Of a stretch of 64,000 bases of DNA, positions 22,361 through 32,093 are shown in pieces. A model generated the notes under the pieces. It saw nothing but the letters and a program-made list of their open reading frames with translations. It was not told the DNA's origin and ran no database searches. The position numbers and the translations under genes were made by a program. The stretch comes from Knufia peltigerae (lineage: Eukaryota > Ascomycota > Eurotiomycetes > Chaetothyriales > Trichomeriaceae), in the NCBI GenBank assembly GCA_030247855.1, contig JAPDRN010000057.1, forward strand, positions 62,001-126,000. The letters run 5' to 3'. The first letter of the stretch is position 1. The number at the start of each line of letters is the position of its first letter.

Positions 22361-25300
22361 ATGTTGAAGCGTTTGAAGGATCTTTCGTGCGCAGCGCTGG
22401 CGATGGCCGCGCTGGGGTGCGTGGGGACTACTGCGGTGCAGGCGCAGGAGGTGCAGAAGGAGTGGACGGCGTTTGCCAGTGGCTATCAGAAGCGGGCAAC
22501 CGAAAAGCTCGTGCAGAAAGACATCGAAACCCGCTACGCGGCGCATCAGCAGTATGGGGCATTCAGTTGGGAAGTCCGGAGAGCGACGGTCCTGTCCAAC
22601 AAGGTTGTCTATGACTACGCGATCAAACCCGCGAAGCTGATCAAGACCGATTGGAAGTACGACCACGATGGCAAAACGTATGACTCGGAGGAAAGTCTCT
22701 TCCAGGCCATGAAAGATGCAAGGCCGCAGGATCCTGCGTGCCCGAAGACCGAGGTGTCGATGACGACGCCATGGAAAGGCATCGCCGGTGGAGGGGCTGG
22801 TGCGGGCGCGGATGGAAGCAATGTGGGTGAAGATGGGGAGGCGACCGTTGCCTACTATTACTTTGTCCCACAAACGCAATCATGCAAGCTGATGCAGGGG
22901 CGGAACTATCTTCAGCGAACCCGCGAGGTGAAGTGTCCAAATAGCAGCACCACTGTCATGAAGTGGCGTGAAGATCTTCAGATGTGTGGCATGCCACCGT
23001 CTCTGGATACTGGCACAACGTCCGCCGTCCGGATGTATAGCAGCACTCCCATCGCGAAACAGTGCGATGCAACCGGGAATCCTTGTGACCCTACAACCGG
23101 TGACAAATCCCAGCCCGAGCCGGACTTCGATCTGGGCTGGATAAGCTTCCGTCGTCACTATCATTCCCTGACCAGCACGCCCGGCGGCGCGCTGGGCACG
23201 GGTTGGACGCATTCGCACAACCTTCGACTGACGCTGGGCGTGGATAGCACTGTTTTCCCACCCAGCACGGAAGTAAACCTAGGACTGCTCAGCGAAGACG
23301 GTGCGCAGACCGCGTTCCCCAAGAGGGGGGCGTACTACGAGGCCAACGATGGTAGCGGGGACCGCGTGGTGCAGCAGGGCAGCAACTGGCTGCTGTCGCG
23401 CACTCAGGAGCAGATCACGTTCGATGCGTCAGGTCGCATGCTGCGACGCGACTTCGAGGATGGCACTTCGCTCAGCTACTCGCACGACGTACGGGGTCGA
23501 TTGCTCAGCATCACCCACTCCACAGGCCGCCGTCTGGACGTGCAGTACGCCGTTGAGGGTGACGACTCATTGATCTCGGCGCTGTCGGTGGCGGGACAGA
23601 ATGTGGTGACCTATGGCTATACAGCCACGGCTGAACTGATTACCGCAACCTATGCCGATGGTGCAGTAAGGACTTATCACTACGAAGATGCCCGCTTCCC
23701 TGGATACCTGACAGGCGTTACCGCTGAGGATAGCCGGCGCTATAGCTGGTTTGGCTACGATGCCAAGGGGCGGGTGACCTGTAGCCGTCATTCGGGCGAC
23801 TGCACGCAGGCGGACGTCGGCATTGATGGAGTACGGCTGGATTACACGACCGCCGGCCCGGTCATCGTCACCGATGCTCTTGGAAAGCAGAGCACTTACG
23901 CGCTTACCGCAAGCGGCACCAGCGGCCTGCCGCGCAAGGTCAATGGCATCACCGACAGCAGTGGCACCGCCGGTCGTACCTACGTCCCAGAGGGCACGGA
24001 CTTCCGCCGTCGCCTGCAGTCCTCCACTGACCGACGTGGCGCGGTTACCCAGTACGCCTACGCCGAAGCCAGCGATCCGACCGTCGGTGCGGTGACCGTG
24101 ACAACCACCACCGAAGCGGCTGGAACACCCCAGCAGCGCGTCAGTGAAACGCGTGTCGCACTCGATAGCAATCGCCTGGTGCAGCAGACGGTCGGTAACC
24201 AGGAAACCCGCATCACCCGCAACGCGCGCCTGCAGCCGACCAGTGTCACCGTGCGCGATATCACGACCAACCAGACCCGCGTGACCACGCAGAACTACTG
24301 CGAGGCCGCAGGTCCGGATTGCCCGCAGGTGGGCCTGCTGCGAAGCATCGACGGTCCGCGCGCGGACGTGGCCGATACCGTGACCTATGCCTGGTACACC
24401 GCCGATGATGCGGGGTGTGCGACCAACGGCGCGTGTGCGTTCCGCAAAGGCGATCTGCGCAGCGTCACCAGTGCGTTGGGTCATACCGTTGAGACCCTCG
24501 CTTACGATGCCTTGGGGCGCCCACTATCGGTGCGTGATGCCAATGGCGTGGTGACCGATTACACCTATCATCCACGCGGCTGGCCGACGTCGATCACCGT
24601 GCGTGGCGCCACTACTGCCGAAGACCGCAGCACCCAGCTGAGCTATTGGCCCACCGGCCACGTGCAGCAGGTCACCGAGCCCGACGGCAGCAGCGTCACC
24701 TATGTCTACGACGCCGCCCAGCGGCTCACGGACATTGCCGACAGTGCCGGCAACACCATTCACTACACCCTGGACAACGCCGGCAACCGTCTGCAGGAAA
24801 ACACGGTCGATGCAGGGGGTACGCTGCGCCGCACGCTGGCCCGTGTCTACAACACCCTCGGGCAGCTGACCGCGCTGAAGGATGCCGGCAACAACGCCAC
24901 CGGCTTTGCCTACGACGCCAATGGCAATCCGCAGTCGGTCACCGATGCCCTGCAGCGGGTGACGAACCAGCAGTACGATCCGTTGAACCGGCTGGCGCAG
25001 TCCCTGCAGGACGTGGGCGGTGTTGCTGCGGAAATCCGCAGCCAGTACAACGCGCTGGATCAGGTCACCCAGGTGACCGACCCGAAGGGGCTGCACACCA
25101 CCTACGCCTACAACGGCTTTGGTGATCTGACCGGGCAGGTCAGCCCGGATAGCGGGAACACTACTTTCACTGTTGACGCCGCTGGCAACTGCAAGACCCG
25201 CACTGATGCGCGCGGCGTGACCGCCACCTACAGCTACGACGCGCTCAATCGACTGGTCGGCATTGCCTATCCGGATCTCAACCTGGACGTGGGCTATCAC

Positions 25301-27085
25301 TACGACACCGCACCAGCCGTATGTGCCAGCGACGAGCGTTTCGCCAAGGGTCGCCTGGGCCAGGTGCTGCACGCCAATGGCAGCACCGTGTACTGCCATG
25401 ACCGCTTCGGCCAGGTCACCCGCAAGGTGCAGACGATCAATGGCGTGGCCAGCACACTGCGCTATGCGTATAGTAAATCTGGTCGCCTGACCGCATTGAC
25501 CTACCCGGACGGTAGCGTTGCCGACTATGTGCGCGACGCCCAGGGGCGGATCAGCCAGGTTGGCCTGACCCGCCCGGGACAGGCCCGGCAGGTGGTGGTC
25601 AACAACGTGACCTATGCAGCCTTCGGGCCAACGACCGGCTGGACCTACGGCAATGGCCGCCAGCTGCAACGCCCGCTGGATCTGGACTACCGTCCGCAGG
25701 CGGTGCATGACCCCGCGGCAGGCGGTCTGTCACTGGGCTACGGCTACGATCCCGTTGGTTCGATCACCGAGCTGAAGAGCGGTGCAGGTTCTGAGGTGCT
25801 TGCTAAATACGCCTACGACACACTGGGCCGCCTGACCCAGACCCAGGATGGCGCGACGGGCACACCGATTGAAACCTATGGCTACGACGCCACCGGCAAC
25901 CGTACCTCACTGACCACCTCGGCAGGGACCGCAAGCTATTCCTATCCGGCTGACAGCCATCGACTGATTGCCGTGGATGGTCAGGCGCGCAACCAGGATG
26001 CCGCTGGCAATACCACCAGCATTGGCAGCAAGACGTTCGCCTACAACGATGCCAACCGCATGAATGCGGTGAAGCAGGGCGCTGCTGTGGTGGAGAGTTA
26101 CGGCTACAACCACCGCGGTGAGCGCGTGCTGCGCAGCCCGGCCGGCGGCGATGCTCAGGTCACGGTCTATGACGAAGCCGGGCGGTGGGTTGGCAACTAT
26201 TCGGCGACCGGGCAGGCGCAGCAACAGGCGATCTGGCTGGACACCTACCCGGTGGCGTTGATCCAGACACCAGCTACGGGCGTGCCGGAGCTGGCGTACA
26301 TCCAGCCCGATCACCTGGGTACGCCGCGTGCGGTGATCGACCCCGTGCGCGATGTCGCGATCTGGGAGTGGAGCAACAAGAGTGAGGTGTTTGGCGACCA
26401 GGCACCGGTCAATGACCCGGACGGGGACGGTGTGGCGTTTGATCTGGCACTGCGCTTCCCGGGCCAGCAGGCGACGGATGCGAGTGGGCTGTTCTACAAC
26501 TATCAGCGGGAGTATGACCCGGCGATTGGACGGTATTCGCAGAGTGATCCGATTGGATTGGACGCAGGCATATCGACATACTCATATGTCGAGTCGAATC
26601 CAAATTCAAATCTAGACATGTTGGGTTTGGAGTCTGGGCAGTTTCAGTTTGAAAAATACCGAATGAAGCAGCCTGAGGCACTGCCAGCAACAGACATCGG
26701 TGATGCGCTCGTCGCGGGCAGAATACTTTCAAGCTATAACTCGGAGATGAAGTCGAGGAGCATAACCGGTTCAGATCAGTTCTATCACTGTTTAGCGGCT
26801 TGTCGGGCAACTCAAGTAACAAGCAATCCCCGAGTTGTGTTGGAGCTAATGGCACTGAAAGAAGTGAAGGACTACTATGCGGGCCGAGTCGGTCTCTACG
26901 GGGACGGACGTAGAAGGAGTCACTCTGAGATGCAGAGAGATAACTCTGGAGATATGGCCGCAAATCGCCACGGAGCCGCGTGTAAGTTGGGTGAAAATTG
27001 CGCAGAGCGTTGTGCCAGCTATGTTCCGGTGTCATCCCGTGTTTTTCTGAAGAACTACATTCCGGAGTGGGAAGGTGAAGACTAA
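22361..27085 (+). CDS. RHS repeat polymorphic toxin-like protein, full length
   Basis: 1574 residues. The N terminus is a signal sequence (AQAQ cleavage, or an ALGC lipobox at Cys 20). Residues about 230-310 (TTGDKSQPEPDFDLGWISFRR) fit the DUF6531 region that opens RHS proteins. Many YD repeats follow (YDALGRP, YDAAQRL, YDANGNP, YDALNRL), then the RHS-associated core around DHLGTPR and GLFYNYQREYDP up to YSQSDPIGLD. After MLGLE (about residue 1422) a variable C-terminal domain of about 150 residues begins, with lower GC, an HCLAACRA motif and a SEMQRDNSGDMAANRHGAACK motif plus paired Cys. I do not recognise its family. RHS core shells enclose and deliver such domains; the next gene is the immunity candidate. 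Confidence 0.88.
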   Translation: MLKRLKDLSCAALAMAALGCVGTTAVQAQEVQKEWTAFASGYQKRATEKLVQKDIETRYAAHQQYGAFSWEVRRATVLSNKVVYDYAIKPAKLIKTDWKYDHDGKTYDSEESLFQAMKDARPQDPACPKTEVSMTTPWKGIAGGGAGAGADGSNVGEDGEATVAYYYFVPQTQSCKLMQGRNYLQRTREVKCPNSSTTVMKWREDLQMCGMPPSLDTGTTSAVRMYSSTPIAKQCDATGNPCDPTTGDKSQPEPDFDLGWISFRRHYHSLTSTPGGALGTGWTHSHNLRLTLGVDSTVFPPSTEVNLGLLSEDGAQTAFPKRGAYYEANDGSGDRVVQQGSNWLLSRTQEQITFDASGRMLRRDFEDGTSLSYSHDVRGRLLSITHSTGRRLDVQYAVEGDDSLISALSVAGQNVVTYGYTATAELITATYADGAVRTYHYEDARFPGYLTGVTAEDSRRYSWFGYDAKGRVTCSRHSGDCTQADVGIDGVRLDYTTAGPVIVTDALGKQSTYALTASGTSGLPRKVNGITDSSGTAGRTYVPEGTDFRRRLQSSTDRRGAVTQYAYAEASDPTVGAVTVTTTTEAAGTPQQRVSETRVALDSNRLVQQTVGNQETRITRNARLQPTSVTVRDITTNQTRVTTQNYCEAAGPDCPQVGLLRSIDGPRADVADTVTYAWYTADDAGCATNGACAFRKGDLRSVTSALGHTVETLAYDALGRPLSVRDANGVVTDYTYHPRGWPTSITVRGATTAEDRSTQLSYWPTGHVQQVTEPDGSSVTYVYDAAQRLTDIADSAGNTIHYTLDNAGNRLQENTVDAGGTLRRTLARVYNTLGQLTALKDAGNNATGFAYDANGNPQSVTDALQRVTNQQYDPLNRLAQSLQDVGGVAAEIRSQYNALDQVTQVTDPKGLHTTYAYNGFGDLTGQVSPDSGNTTFTVDAAGNCKTRTDARGVTATYSYDALNRLVGIAYPDLNLDVGYHYDTAPAVCASDERFAKGRLGQVLHANGSTVYCHDRFGQVTRKVQTINGVASTLRYAYSKSGRLTALTYPDGSVADYVRDAQGRISQVGLTRPGQARQVVVNNVTYAAFGPTTGWTYGNGRQLQRPLDLDYRPQAVHDPAAGGLSLGYGYDPVGSITELKSGAGSEVLAKYAYDTLGRLTQTQDGATGTPIETYGYDATGNRTSLTTSAGTASYSYPADSHRLIAVDGQARNQDAAGNTTSIGSKTFAYNDANRMNAVKQGAAVVESYGYNHRGERVLRSPAGGDAQVTVYDEAGRWVGNYSATGQAQQQAIWLDTYPVALIQTPATGVPELAYIQPDHLGTPRAVIDPVRDVAIWEWSNKSEVFGDQAPVNDPDGDGVAFDLALRFPGQQATDASGLFYNYQREYDPAIGRYSQSDPIGLDAGISTYSYVESNPNSNLDMLGLESGQFQFEKYRMKQPEALPATDIGDALVAGRILSSYNSEMKSRSITGSDQFYHCLAACRATQVTSNPRVVLELMALKEVKDYYAGRVGLYGDGRRRSHSEMQRDNSGDMAANRHGAACKLGENCAERCASYVPVSSRVFLKNYIPEWEGED
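25889..26555 (+). repeat. RHS core direct repeat, copy 1 (inside the full-length gene)
   Basis: This segment encodes the last ~220 residues of the RHS core, from ATGNRTSLTTS to SQSDPIG. It recurs at 27664-28330 and 29511-30177. In all three copies the distance from GCCACCGGCAAC to the GATCCGATT near the end is exactly 657 bp, so no net insertion or deletion has accumulated. The three are near-identical by eye with scattered substitutions. It is the likely recombination track for exchanging C-terminal modules. Confidence 0.93.
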
Positions 27086-27572
27086 ATCAAAGAGATTAGT
27101 ATTTTCTGTATCGATTTTTGCAATCGCTATTTCTGGCTGCAGCGACGGGGGGCGCAGCTATGATTCGCTCTCAAAAATAGTTAACGAAGGTGATCTATCT
27201 GTCGCAAAGGCTGTAGCTCTTCCTGAGGATGCCTCTTCTATTCATATTCGGTCGAATGCTGAGGCAGGTCTCTACTATATTTCATATGATACAAACTATT
27301 CGATGCGCTACATCAATGAAAATGGGATGTTAAAGATTGGCAAAGAGTTCGTGCCTCTGATTCGTGATTCGCTTGGCTTTGCAGCTAATCTGCCGCCCAG
27401 TATCGCTCTTTACTACAGGTGCAATGCCCCTTCAGCTCCTCTGCAGGATGTTCGTAAAAATTCTCATGAAATAATAATGATGGGATCGGATGGTCAGCGG
27501 CAATACCTGTGGAATCGTCGCAATGATGAGGAGCTAGAGGCTGTCCTCTGCCGACCTGTAGGGAATGGGTAG
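27075..27572 (+). CDS. Small lipoprotein, candidate immunity protein for RHS module 1
   Basis: A 165-residue protein with a lipoprotein signal (lipobox ISGC, Cys about 22). It begins at a GTG that overlaps the RHS stop codon region by 11 bp. GC content falls well below that of the RHS core, as is usual for variable toxin/immunity pairs. The mature part is mixed polar (SIHIRSNAEAGLYYISYDTNYSMRY, then a Cys near residue 117). I recognise no family. Overlap with the toxin-like gene and membrane anchoring are the only grounds for the immunity role. If correct, the C-terminal domain of the RHS protein would act in or pass through the periplasm. Confidence 0.7.
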   Translation: MKTKSKRLVFSVSIFAIAISGCSDGGRSYDSLSKIVNEGDLSVAKAVALPEDASSIHIRSNAEAGLYYISYDTNYSMRYINENGMLKIGKEFVPLIRDSLGFAANLPPSIALYYRCNAPSAPLQDVRKNSHEIIMMGSDGQRQYLWNRRNDEELEAVLCRPVGNG

Positions 27573-27642
27573 TGCCAGTTTTGGGGCCAAATGCGCGGAG
27601 TTGGCCTTGAGATAGGCTGGATCGGCCGCAACGGCCTCCTAA

Positions 27643-28857
27643 TTGAAGAGCGGTGCGGGTTGTGCCACCGGCAACCACACCTCGCTGACCACCTCGGCGG
27701 GGACCGCAAGCTACACCTATCCGGCTGACAGCCATCGCCTGATTGCAGTGGATGGTCAGGCGCGCAACCAGGATGCCGCTGGCAATACCACCAGCATTGG
27801 CGGAAAGACGTTCGCCTACAACGACGCCAACCGCATGAATGCGGTGAAGCAGAGCGCTGCTGTAGTGGAGAGTTACGGCTACAACCACCGCGGTGAGCGC
27901 GTGCTGCGCGCACCGGCCAGTGGCAATGCGCAGGTCACGGTCTATGACGAAGCCGGGCGGTGGGTTGGCAACTATTCGGCGACCGGGCAGGCGCAGCAAC
28001 AGGCGATCTGGCTGGACAACTACCCGGTGGCGTTGATCTAGACACCAGCCGCGGGCGTGCCGGAGCTGGCGTACATCCAGCCCGATCACCTGGGTACACC
28101 GCGCGTAGTGATCGACCCCGTGCGCGATGTCGCGCTATGGGAGTGGAGCAACAAGAGTGAGGTGTTTGGCGATCAGGCACCGGCCAATGACCCCGATGGG
28201 GATGGTGTGGCGTTTGATCTGGCACTGCGCTTCCCGGGCCAGCAGGCGACGGATGCGAGTGGGCTGTTCTATAACTACCAGCGGGAATACGAGCCGGCGG
28301 TGGGGCGGTATTCGCAGAGTGATCCGATTGGGTTGGAGGGGGGTATATCTGCGTACGCTTATGTGAACAGTGCGCCAGCCTTGGCCATAGATCCGCTGGG
28401 GCTGCGGAAGAGTCTGGCAATTCTGTCCGCTTCCGAGCAAGGTGGTATCCCACTGTTTGGTGACAATCCGTTCGGCCACATTGCTCTTGCAACCGAGTCG
28501 GGTCTATATAGCTACGGAACATCGCACGCTTATGGTTCGTCGGTTGGTGAATATATCCAGTCCCAGCTGACAAATAGAAGCGTGGAAATTGTGGAGTTCG
28601 AAACGTCCGCTGCACAGGAAGCACTTATGGAGAGTGTCATGAAGTCGAACAACTCCAAGGATTACAACGTCAAATCACACAACTGTGCAACCGCGGTCGC
28701 AGATTCGTTGATTTCGATCGATGCCATAAAGAATAGATCAATCCTTCCTGGTCGTGTTTTCCAGGATGCATATCTTATGGAAGGTGCAAAGTACTACTTC
28801 ATACCAAAAGGTGGTGTCATTCCACCTGCGATTATGGGAGGGGGGGATGGAAGGTAA
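27643..28857 (+). pseudogene. Displaced RHS core/C-terminal module 2, interrupted by a stop codon
   Basis: This frame carries the second copy of the 667-bp RHS core repeat (27664-28330) plus its own C-terminal domain, but no N-terminal RHS shell. It is broken by an in-frame TAG at 28039-28041, where the sister copies have a sense codon. Its left junction matches the main gene at 25774-25790, then jumps forward 96 bp (32 codons, in frame). After DPLGL the C-terminal domain (about 160 residues) has GHIALATE and a later HNCATAV segment. That His ... NC pattern recalls permuted papain-fold (NlpC/P60- or PPPDE-like) cysteine hydrolases. No start codon with a convincing ribosome-binding site is seen, so it is probably silent. 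Confidence 0.85.
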
Positions 28858-29272
28858 TGGGCGAGAACAGGATTTTCGCGGGCGTCATCTAGGTGTCGAA
28901 AATATCCTTATACGATCTATTTTTCTCGCAATCGGCTGTGCGTCCGCTCTCAGTGGATGCGAGGATGGCCGTTTGGGGGAGCTGCAGCTGAAACCTATCT
29001 ATGCGGAGCTGAGCAGAGCGTACTACGGAGGGATGTGCGAGGGCACAGCCGGTCCAGGCGCAAGCACTGAGATTGTTCGTGCGGTGCGCGTTGGTACGAT
29101 TGCCGGTGCTTGCGGAGTGCTCTACTTGGATGGAGTAGATAGGGCTGGCGAACTCGTGATCTATGGAGCGAAGACTGGAGACCTCCCTGAATGTTCCGAA
29201 TTGGTTCGGAAGCTTGAGGGCGAACGTGCAAGTGCGGCCGTTCTCGCCAGAGCGAGAGAAATATGTAGGTAA
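28847..29272 (+). CDS. Small lipoprotein, candidate immunity protein for RHS module 2
   Basis: 141 residues from the ATG at 28847, which overlaps the end of RHS module 2 by 11 bp and follows a G-rich GGGAGGGGGG tract. A hydrophobic segment ends in the lipobox LSGC. The mature region has Cys pairs (GMCEGT, GACGVL, PECSEL, EICR) that may form disulfides in the periplasm. The family is not recognised. As with module 1, a lipoprotein gene directly overlapping an RHS 3' end is the basis for the immunity call. It may still be useful to the cell even though module 2 itself is broken, for protection against related strains. Confidence 0.65.
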   Translation: MEGNGREQDFRGRHLGVENILIRSIFLAIGCASALSGCEDGRLGELQLKPIYAELSRAYYGGMCEGTAGPGASTEIVRAVRVGTIAGACGVLYLDGVDRAGELVIYGAKTGDLPECSELVRKLEGERASAAVLARAREICR

Positions 29273-29510
29273 TGATTTTCAGCTATTTCCCGCATCACTT
29301 TCATGTGTGGATGAGCGCAGATGTCCGCTGGTTCTAAACGGCGTCGGGAGAGGGGTGGAAAATGGGGGGCATTCAGGAGCCCATTTTGCGGTTTCTTGCA
29401 TGTGCGTTGGCGTAATTTGAACGCGCTTCTAACGTGGCATAAGGAATATATTTTGGGGGTGTTGGGGTGCCGAAATTCGGCGCAGATCGTGGGCGTTGTT
29501 ACACTCAGAC

Positions 29511-30671
29511 GCCACCGGCAACCGCATGTCGCTGACCACCTCGGCGGGGACCGCAAGCTACACCTATCCGGCTGACAGCCATCGCCAAATTGCAGTGGAT
29601 GGTCAGGCGCGCAACCCGGATGCCGCAGGCAACTCCACCAGCATTGGCAGCAAGACGTTCGTCTACAACGATGCCAACCGCATGAGTGCGGTGAAGCAGG
29701 GTACTGCCGTGGTGGAGAGTTACGGCTACAACCACCGCGGTGAGCGCGTGCTGCGTGAGCCAGCCAGTGGCGATGCGCAGATCACGGTCTATGACGAAGG
29801 GGGCCAGTGGATCGGCAACTATTCGGCGACCGGGCAGGCGCAGCAGCAGGCGATCTGGCTGGACAACTGCCCGGTGGCGTTGATCCAGACACCAGCCGCG
29901 GGCGTGCCGGAGCTGGCGTACATCCAGCCCGATCACCTGGGTACACCGCGTGTGGTGATCGACCCTGTGCGCGATGTCGCGCTATGGGAGTGGAGCAACA
30001 AGAGTGAGGTGTTTGGCGATCAGGCACCGGCCAATGACCCCGATGGTGATGGTGTGGCGTTTGATCTGGCGCTGCGCTTCCCGGGCCAGCAGGCGACGGA
30101 TGCGAGCGGCTTGTTCTACAACTACCAGCGGGAGTACGACCCGGAGGTGGGGCGTTATTCCCAGAGTGATCCGATTAGCCTTAGTGGTGGGATCAGCACT
30201 TACGCCTACGCTGAATCCGGTCCCATGGAAAGGGATGACTCGCTTGGTCTCTGTCCCGGTTGCGTACTTGCTCGGCCTCCCGTCGTCGTTCGGCCCCCAG
30301 GTAATTCTGGTCGGGGGGCTGGAGCTAGTGCAGGTGCGGGTAGATCGCACTCGTGGTACAGCCGGCCCCAGCAAAAAATTGCGCCTAAAGGAGGGAAGTC
30401 AAAAAATGACATACCATCTTGGGCGCGGGGCACAAATCCTACGAATGGGGAGACACCTGTTCAGTATGCCCAGCGAGTGTGCAAGGAGTTTGGTCAGGAC
30501 CCCGGCAAAGGGCAGGGGTCAAACTTGAGCAAGCTAAAAAAATATGCGGAAACGCACTTCACTCCTAGCGGTGAGAAGCCGGGATTCTTTGAGGAATTCT
30601 TTTTCAATTTCAGTCAAGATCCTCTGATGGACGCAATTCCAGAAGAGCTCAGGGTTGATGGGGGCATTTAG
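29511..30671 (+). pseudogene. Displaced RHS core/C-terminal module 3 (open frame, no N-terminal shell)
   Basis: Third copy of the RHS core repeat (29511-30177) followed by a third, unrelated C-terminal domain. The frame is open from a TTG at 29496, but no convincing ribosome-binding site precedes it and the RHS N-terminal three-quarters are missing, so I treat it as an orphan module. After DDSLGL comes a Pro/Gly linker, then KGGKSKNDIPSWARGTNP, GETPVQYAQRVC and GSNLSKLKKYAETHF. This G-E-x-P...R...G-x-x-S-x-x-x-K-x-x-K pattern occurs at the ends of other RHS-type proteins, but I cannot name the family. Activity would need recombination into the full-length gene. Confidence 0.85.
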
Positions 30672-30684
30672 GCGGGAGTTTGTG

Positions 30685-31152
30685 ATGGCTGATATATATC
30701 CGGTTGGGATTGCTGCGCATGGAAGAGTCGTCTGGTTTGCGTGGGTGTCTGACGACTACGATTATGTGCTATCAAAAAATGGGAGGCCTGTATCAGCCGG
30801 TAGCAAGGAGGATCTCGATTACGTAGTCGCTGCTTGCGAGGGGGCCGTGGACTGGGAGGGTGAATCGTTGCTCGACTTCGAGTCCTTGATATCTTCGATC
30901 GATTCGGGAGTTGGAGTTAGCCCAGATGCTGTTATTGATGCTTGGAACTTCATGACTGATCTTTTCAGGGTCGTAGCAAATGCTCCACGGAAGATGTTCC
31001 ACGCCGATATGACAGATACGTACGACTCATTCTTCTCGCAATGCGAGATCGCTCGAGCTGCTGGGCTGGCGTCGGTCTCCATCTCTAGACGTGACCTCGA
31101 TCGCGCGAAGATCGTTTTGGAGGACGGGTTGCAGATGGTACTCAGCAACTAG
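30685..31152 (+). CDS. Candidate immunity protein for RHS module 3
   Basis: 155 residues from the ATG at 30685 (MADIYPVGIAAHG), with GGGAG at 30673, 13 bp after the module 3 stop. There is no signal peptide or membrane segment, so it is cytoplasmic, unlike the lipoproteins of modules 1 and 2. Acidic and helical in its second half (DAVIDAWNFMTDLFR, RRDLDRAKIVLEDGL). I recognise no family. The switch to a cytoplasmic partner suggests that the module 3 C-terminal domain would act inside the cell. GC is low relative to the RHS core. Function inferred from position only. Confidence 0.68.
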   Translation: MADIYPVGIAAHGRVVWFAWVSDDYDYVLSKNGRPVSAGSKEDLDYVVAACEGAVDWEGESLLDFESLISSIDSGVGVSPDAVIDAWNFMTDLFRVVANAPRKMFHADMTDTYDSFFSQCEIARAAGLASVSISRRDLDRAKIVLEDGLQMVLSN

Positions 31153-31313
31153 CGACGCGCTTCCAGTTCGCTACGGTATGTATCCGTGCGAAGTGCGGTG
31201 CAGCTGGGCCGACGCTGCAAAGGTGACATTGCCTTCTCGACCTGGTTCAGGCGCAGTGACACCTATTGGTACCGCCGTGTGTTCAGTCCGCCGGCGCGTA
31301 GCGAGGAAATTAC

Positions 31314-31730
31314 ATGACGGTTGAACGTGCGGAACGGCATAGAGGGTGTCTGATGCGCTTGTTCACCTTTGCCTGCCCCATGTGCGCCGCCGATCGGCAG
31401 CGCTTTTCGATCCTTTCGGCACTCGCGCGCCGGCCGAAAAAGCTCTGTCGAGGCTGTGGGATCGTGCTTCGTTCACACCCATCAATCGGCGTGTATCTTC
31501 TATTCTTGCTATACACGCAATTCATCGGGCTGATCGCGGGCTTGCCGCTGATATGGGCCTACATGGAGCAGCAGTGGATGGCGATGGCCGCGCTCTGGGT
31601 AGCCGCGCTTCTGCTATGCCACGTACCAGCGATGGCGATGCATGCGCGAGGAACGATCTGCCGTGACAAGGTGGATCCAGATCGAAGCTACGTACGTGCC
31701 AAGAAGCAGGCCTCCACGCATGATCCTTGA
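31314..31730 (+). CDS. Small membrane protein with zinc-ribbon-like Cys pairs
   Basis: 138 residues from the ATG at 31314, preceded by GAGGAAA at 31303. Near the N terminus, CPMC and CRGC spaced by about 27 residues look like a zinc ribbon. Two hydrophobic segments follow (IGVYLLFLLYTQFIGLIAGLPL and the AALWVAALLLCH stretch). The C terminus is basic. It lies just downstream of the RHS module 3 partner and overlaps the next gene by 11 bp. I recognise no family. It may be another orphan immunity-type gene of the RHS locus or an unrelated passenger. Confidence 0.6.
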   Translation: MTVERAERHRGCLMRLFTFACPMCAADRQRFSILSALARRPKKLCRGCGIVLRSHPSIGVYLLFLLYTQFIGLIAGLPLIWAYMEQQWMAMAALWVAALLLCHVPAMAMHARGTICRDKVDPDRSYVRAKKQASTHDP

Positions 31731-32088
31731 GTTCAACGAACTGCCCTGGTCGGACGCCACCTTGGTTGCGGTGTTCGTTGATCGCAGCAAACCGGGTAAT
31801 CAGGATGAAGTAGTGGTCCACGTGCGCTGGCCCGACGGACGTAACGAGCAGGTGACCTTCGTTGAATGCCGCGGCGCTCGATTGGCGCTCAACTTCGGAG
31901 TGCTGGGTGAGGACACGATCGAGCGTGCGTATGTCGATGATGGAAGCGAGGTACTGGCCGACTGCAGACAGCGCTGGGCGGCCTCGGGGGTGTTGCTGCC
32001 AGAACTTCGGTGCTTCCGCATCGAAACCTGCACCACCGGCAGTTCGCTCGACATCCTGGCCATGGGCTGGCGAGTCGATCCGCAGTGA
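31720..32088 (+). CDS. Hypothetical cytoplasmic protein in the RHS remnant zone
   Basis: 122 residues from the ATG at 31720 (MILEFNELPWSDATLV), overlapping the stop of the preceding gene, so probably translationally coupled to it. It is predominantly beta-strand-like and acidic (VVVHVRWPDGRNEQVTFVECRG), with no signal or membrane segment. An upstream in-frame start at 31642 would overlap the membrane protein extensively and is less likely. Five bases after its stop begins an eroded piece of RHS core (32094). That supports the idea that this and its neighbours are leftovers of former toxin/immunity modules; no family is recognised. Confidence 0.58.
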   Translation: MILEFNELPWSDATLVAVFVDRSKPGNQDEVVVHVRWPDGRNEQVTFVECRGARLALNFGVLGEDTIERAYVDDGSEVLADCRQRWAASGVLLPELRCFRIETCTTGSSLDILAMGWRVDPQ

Positions 32089-32093
32089 CGGCC

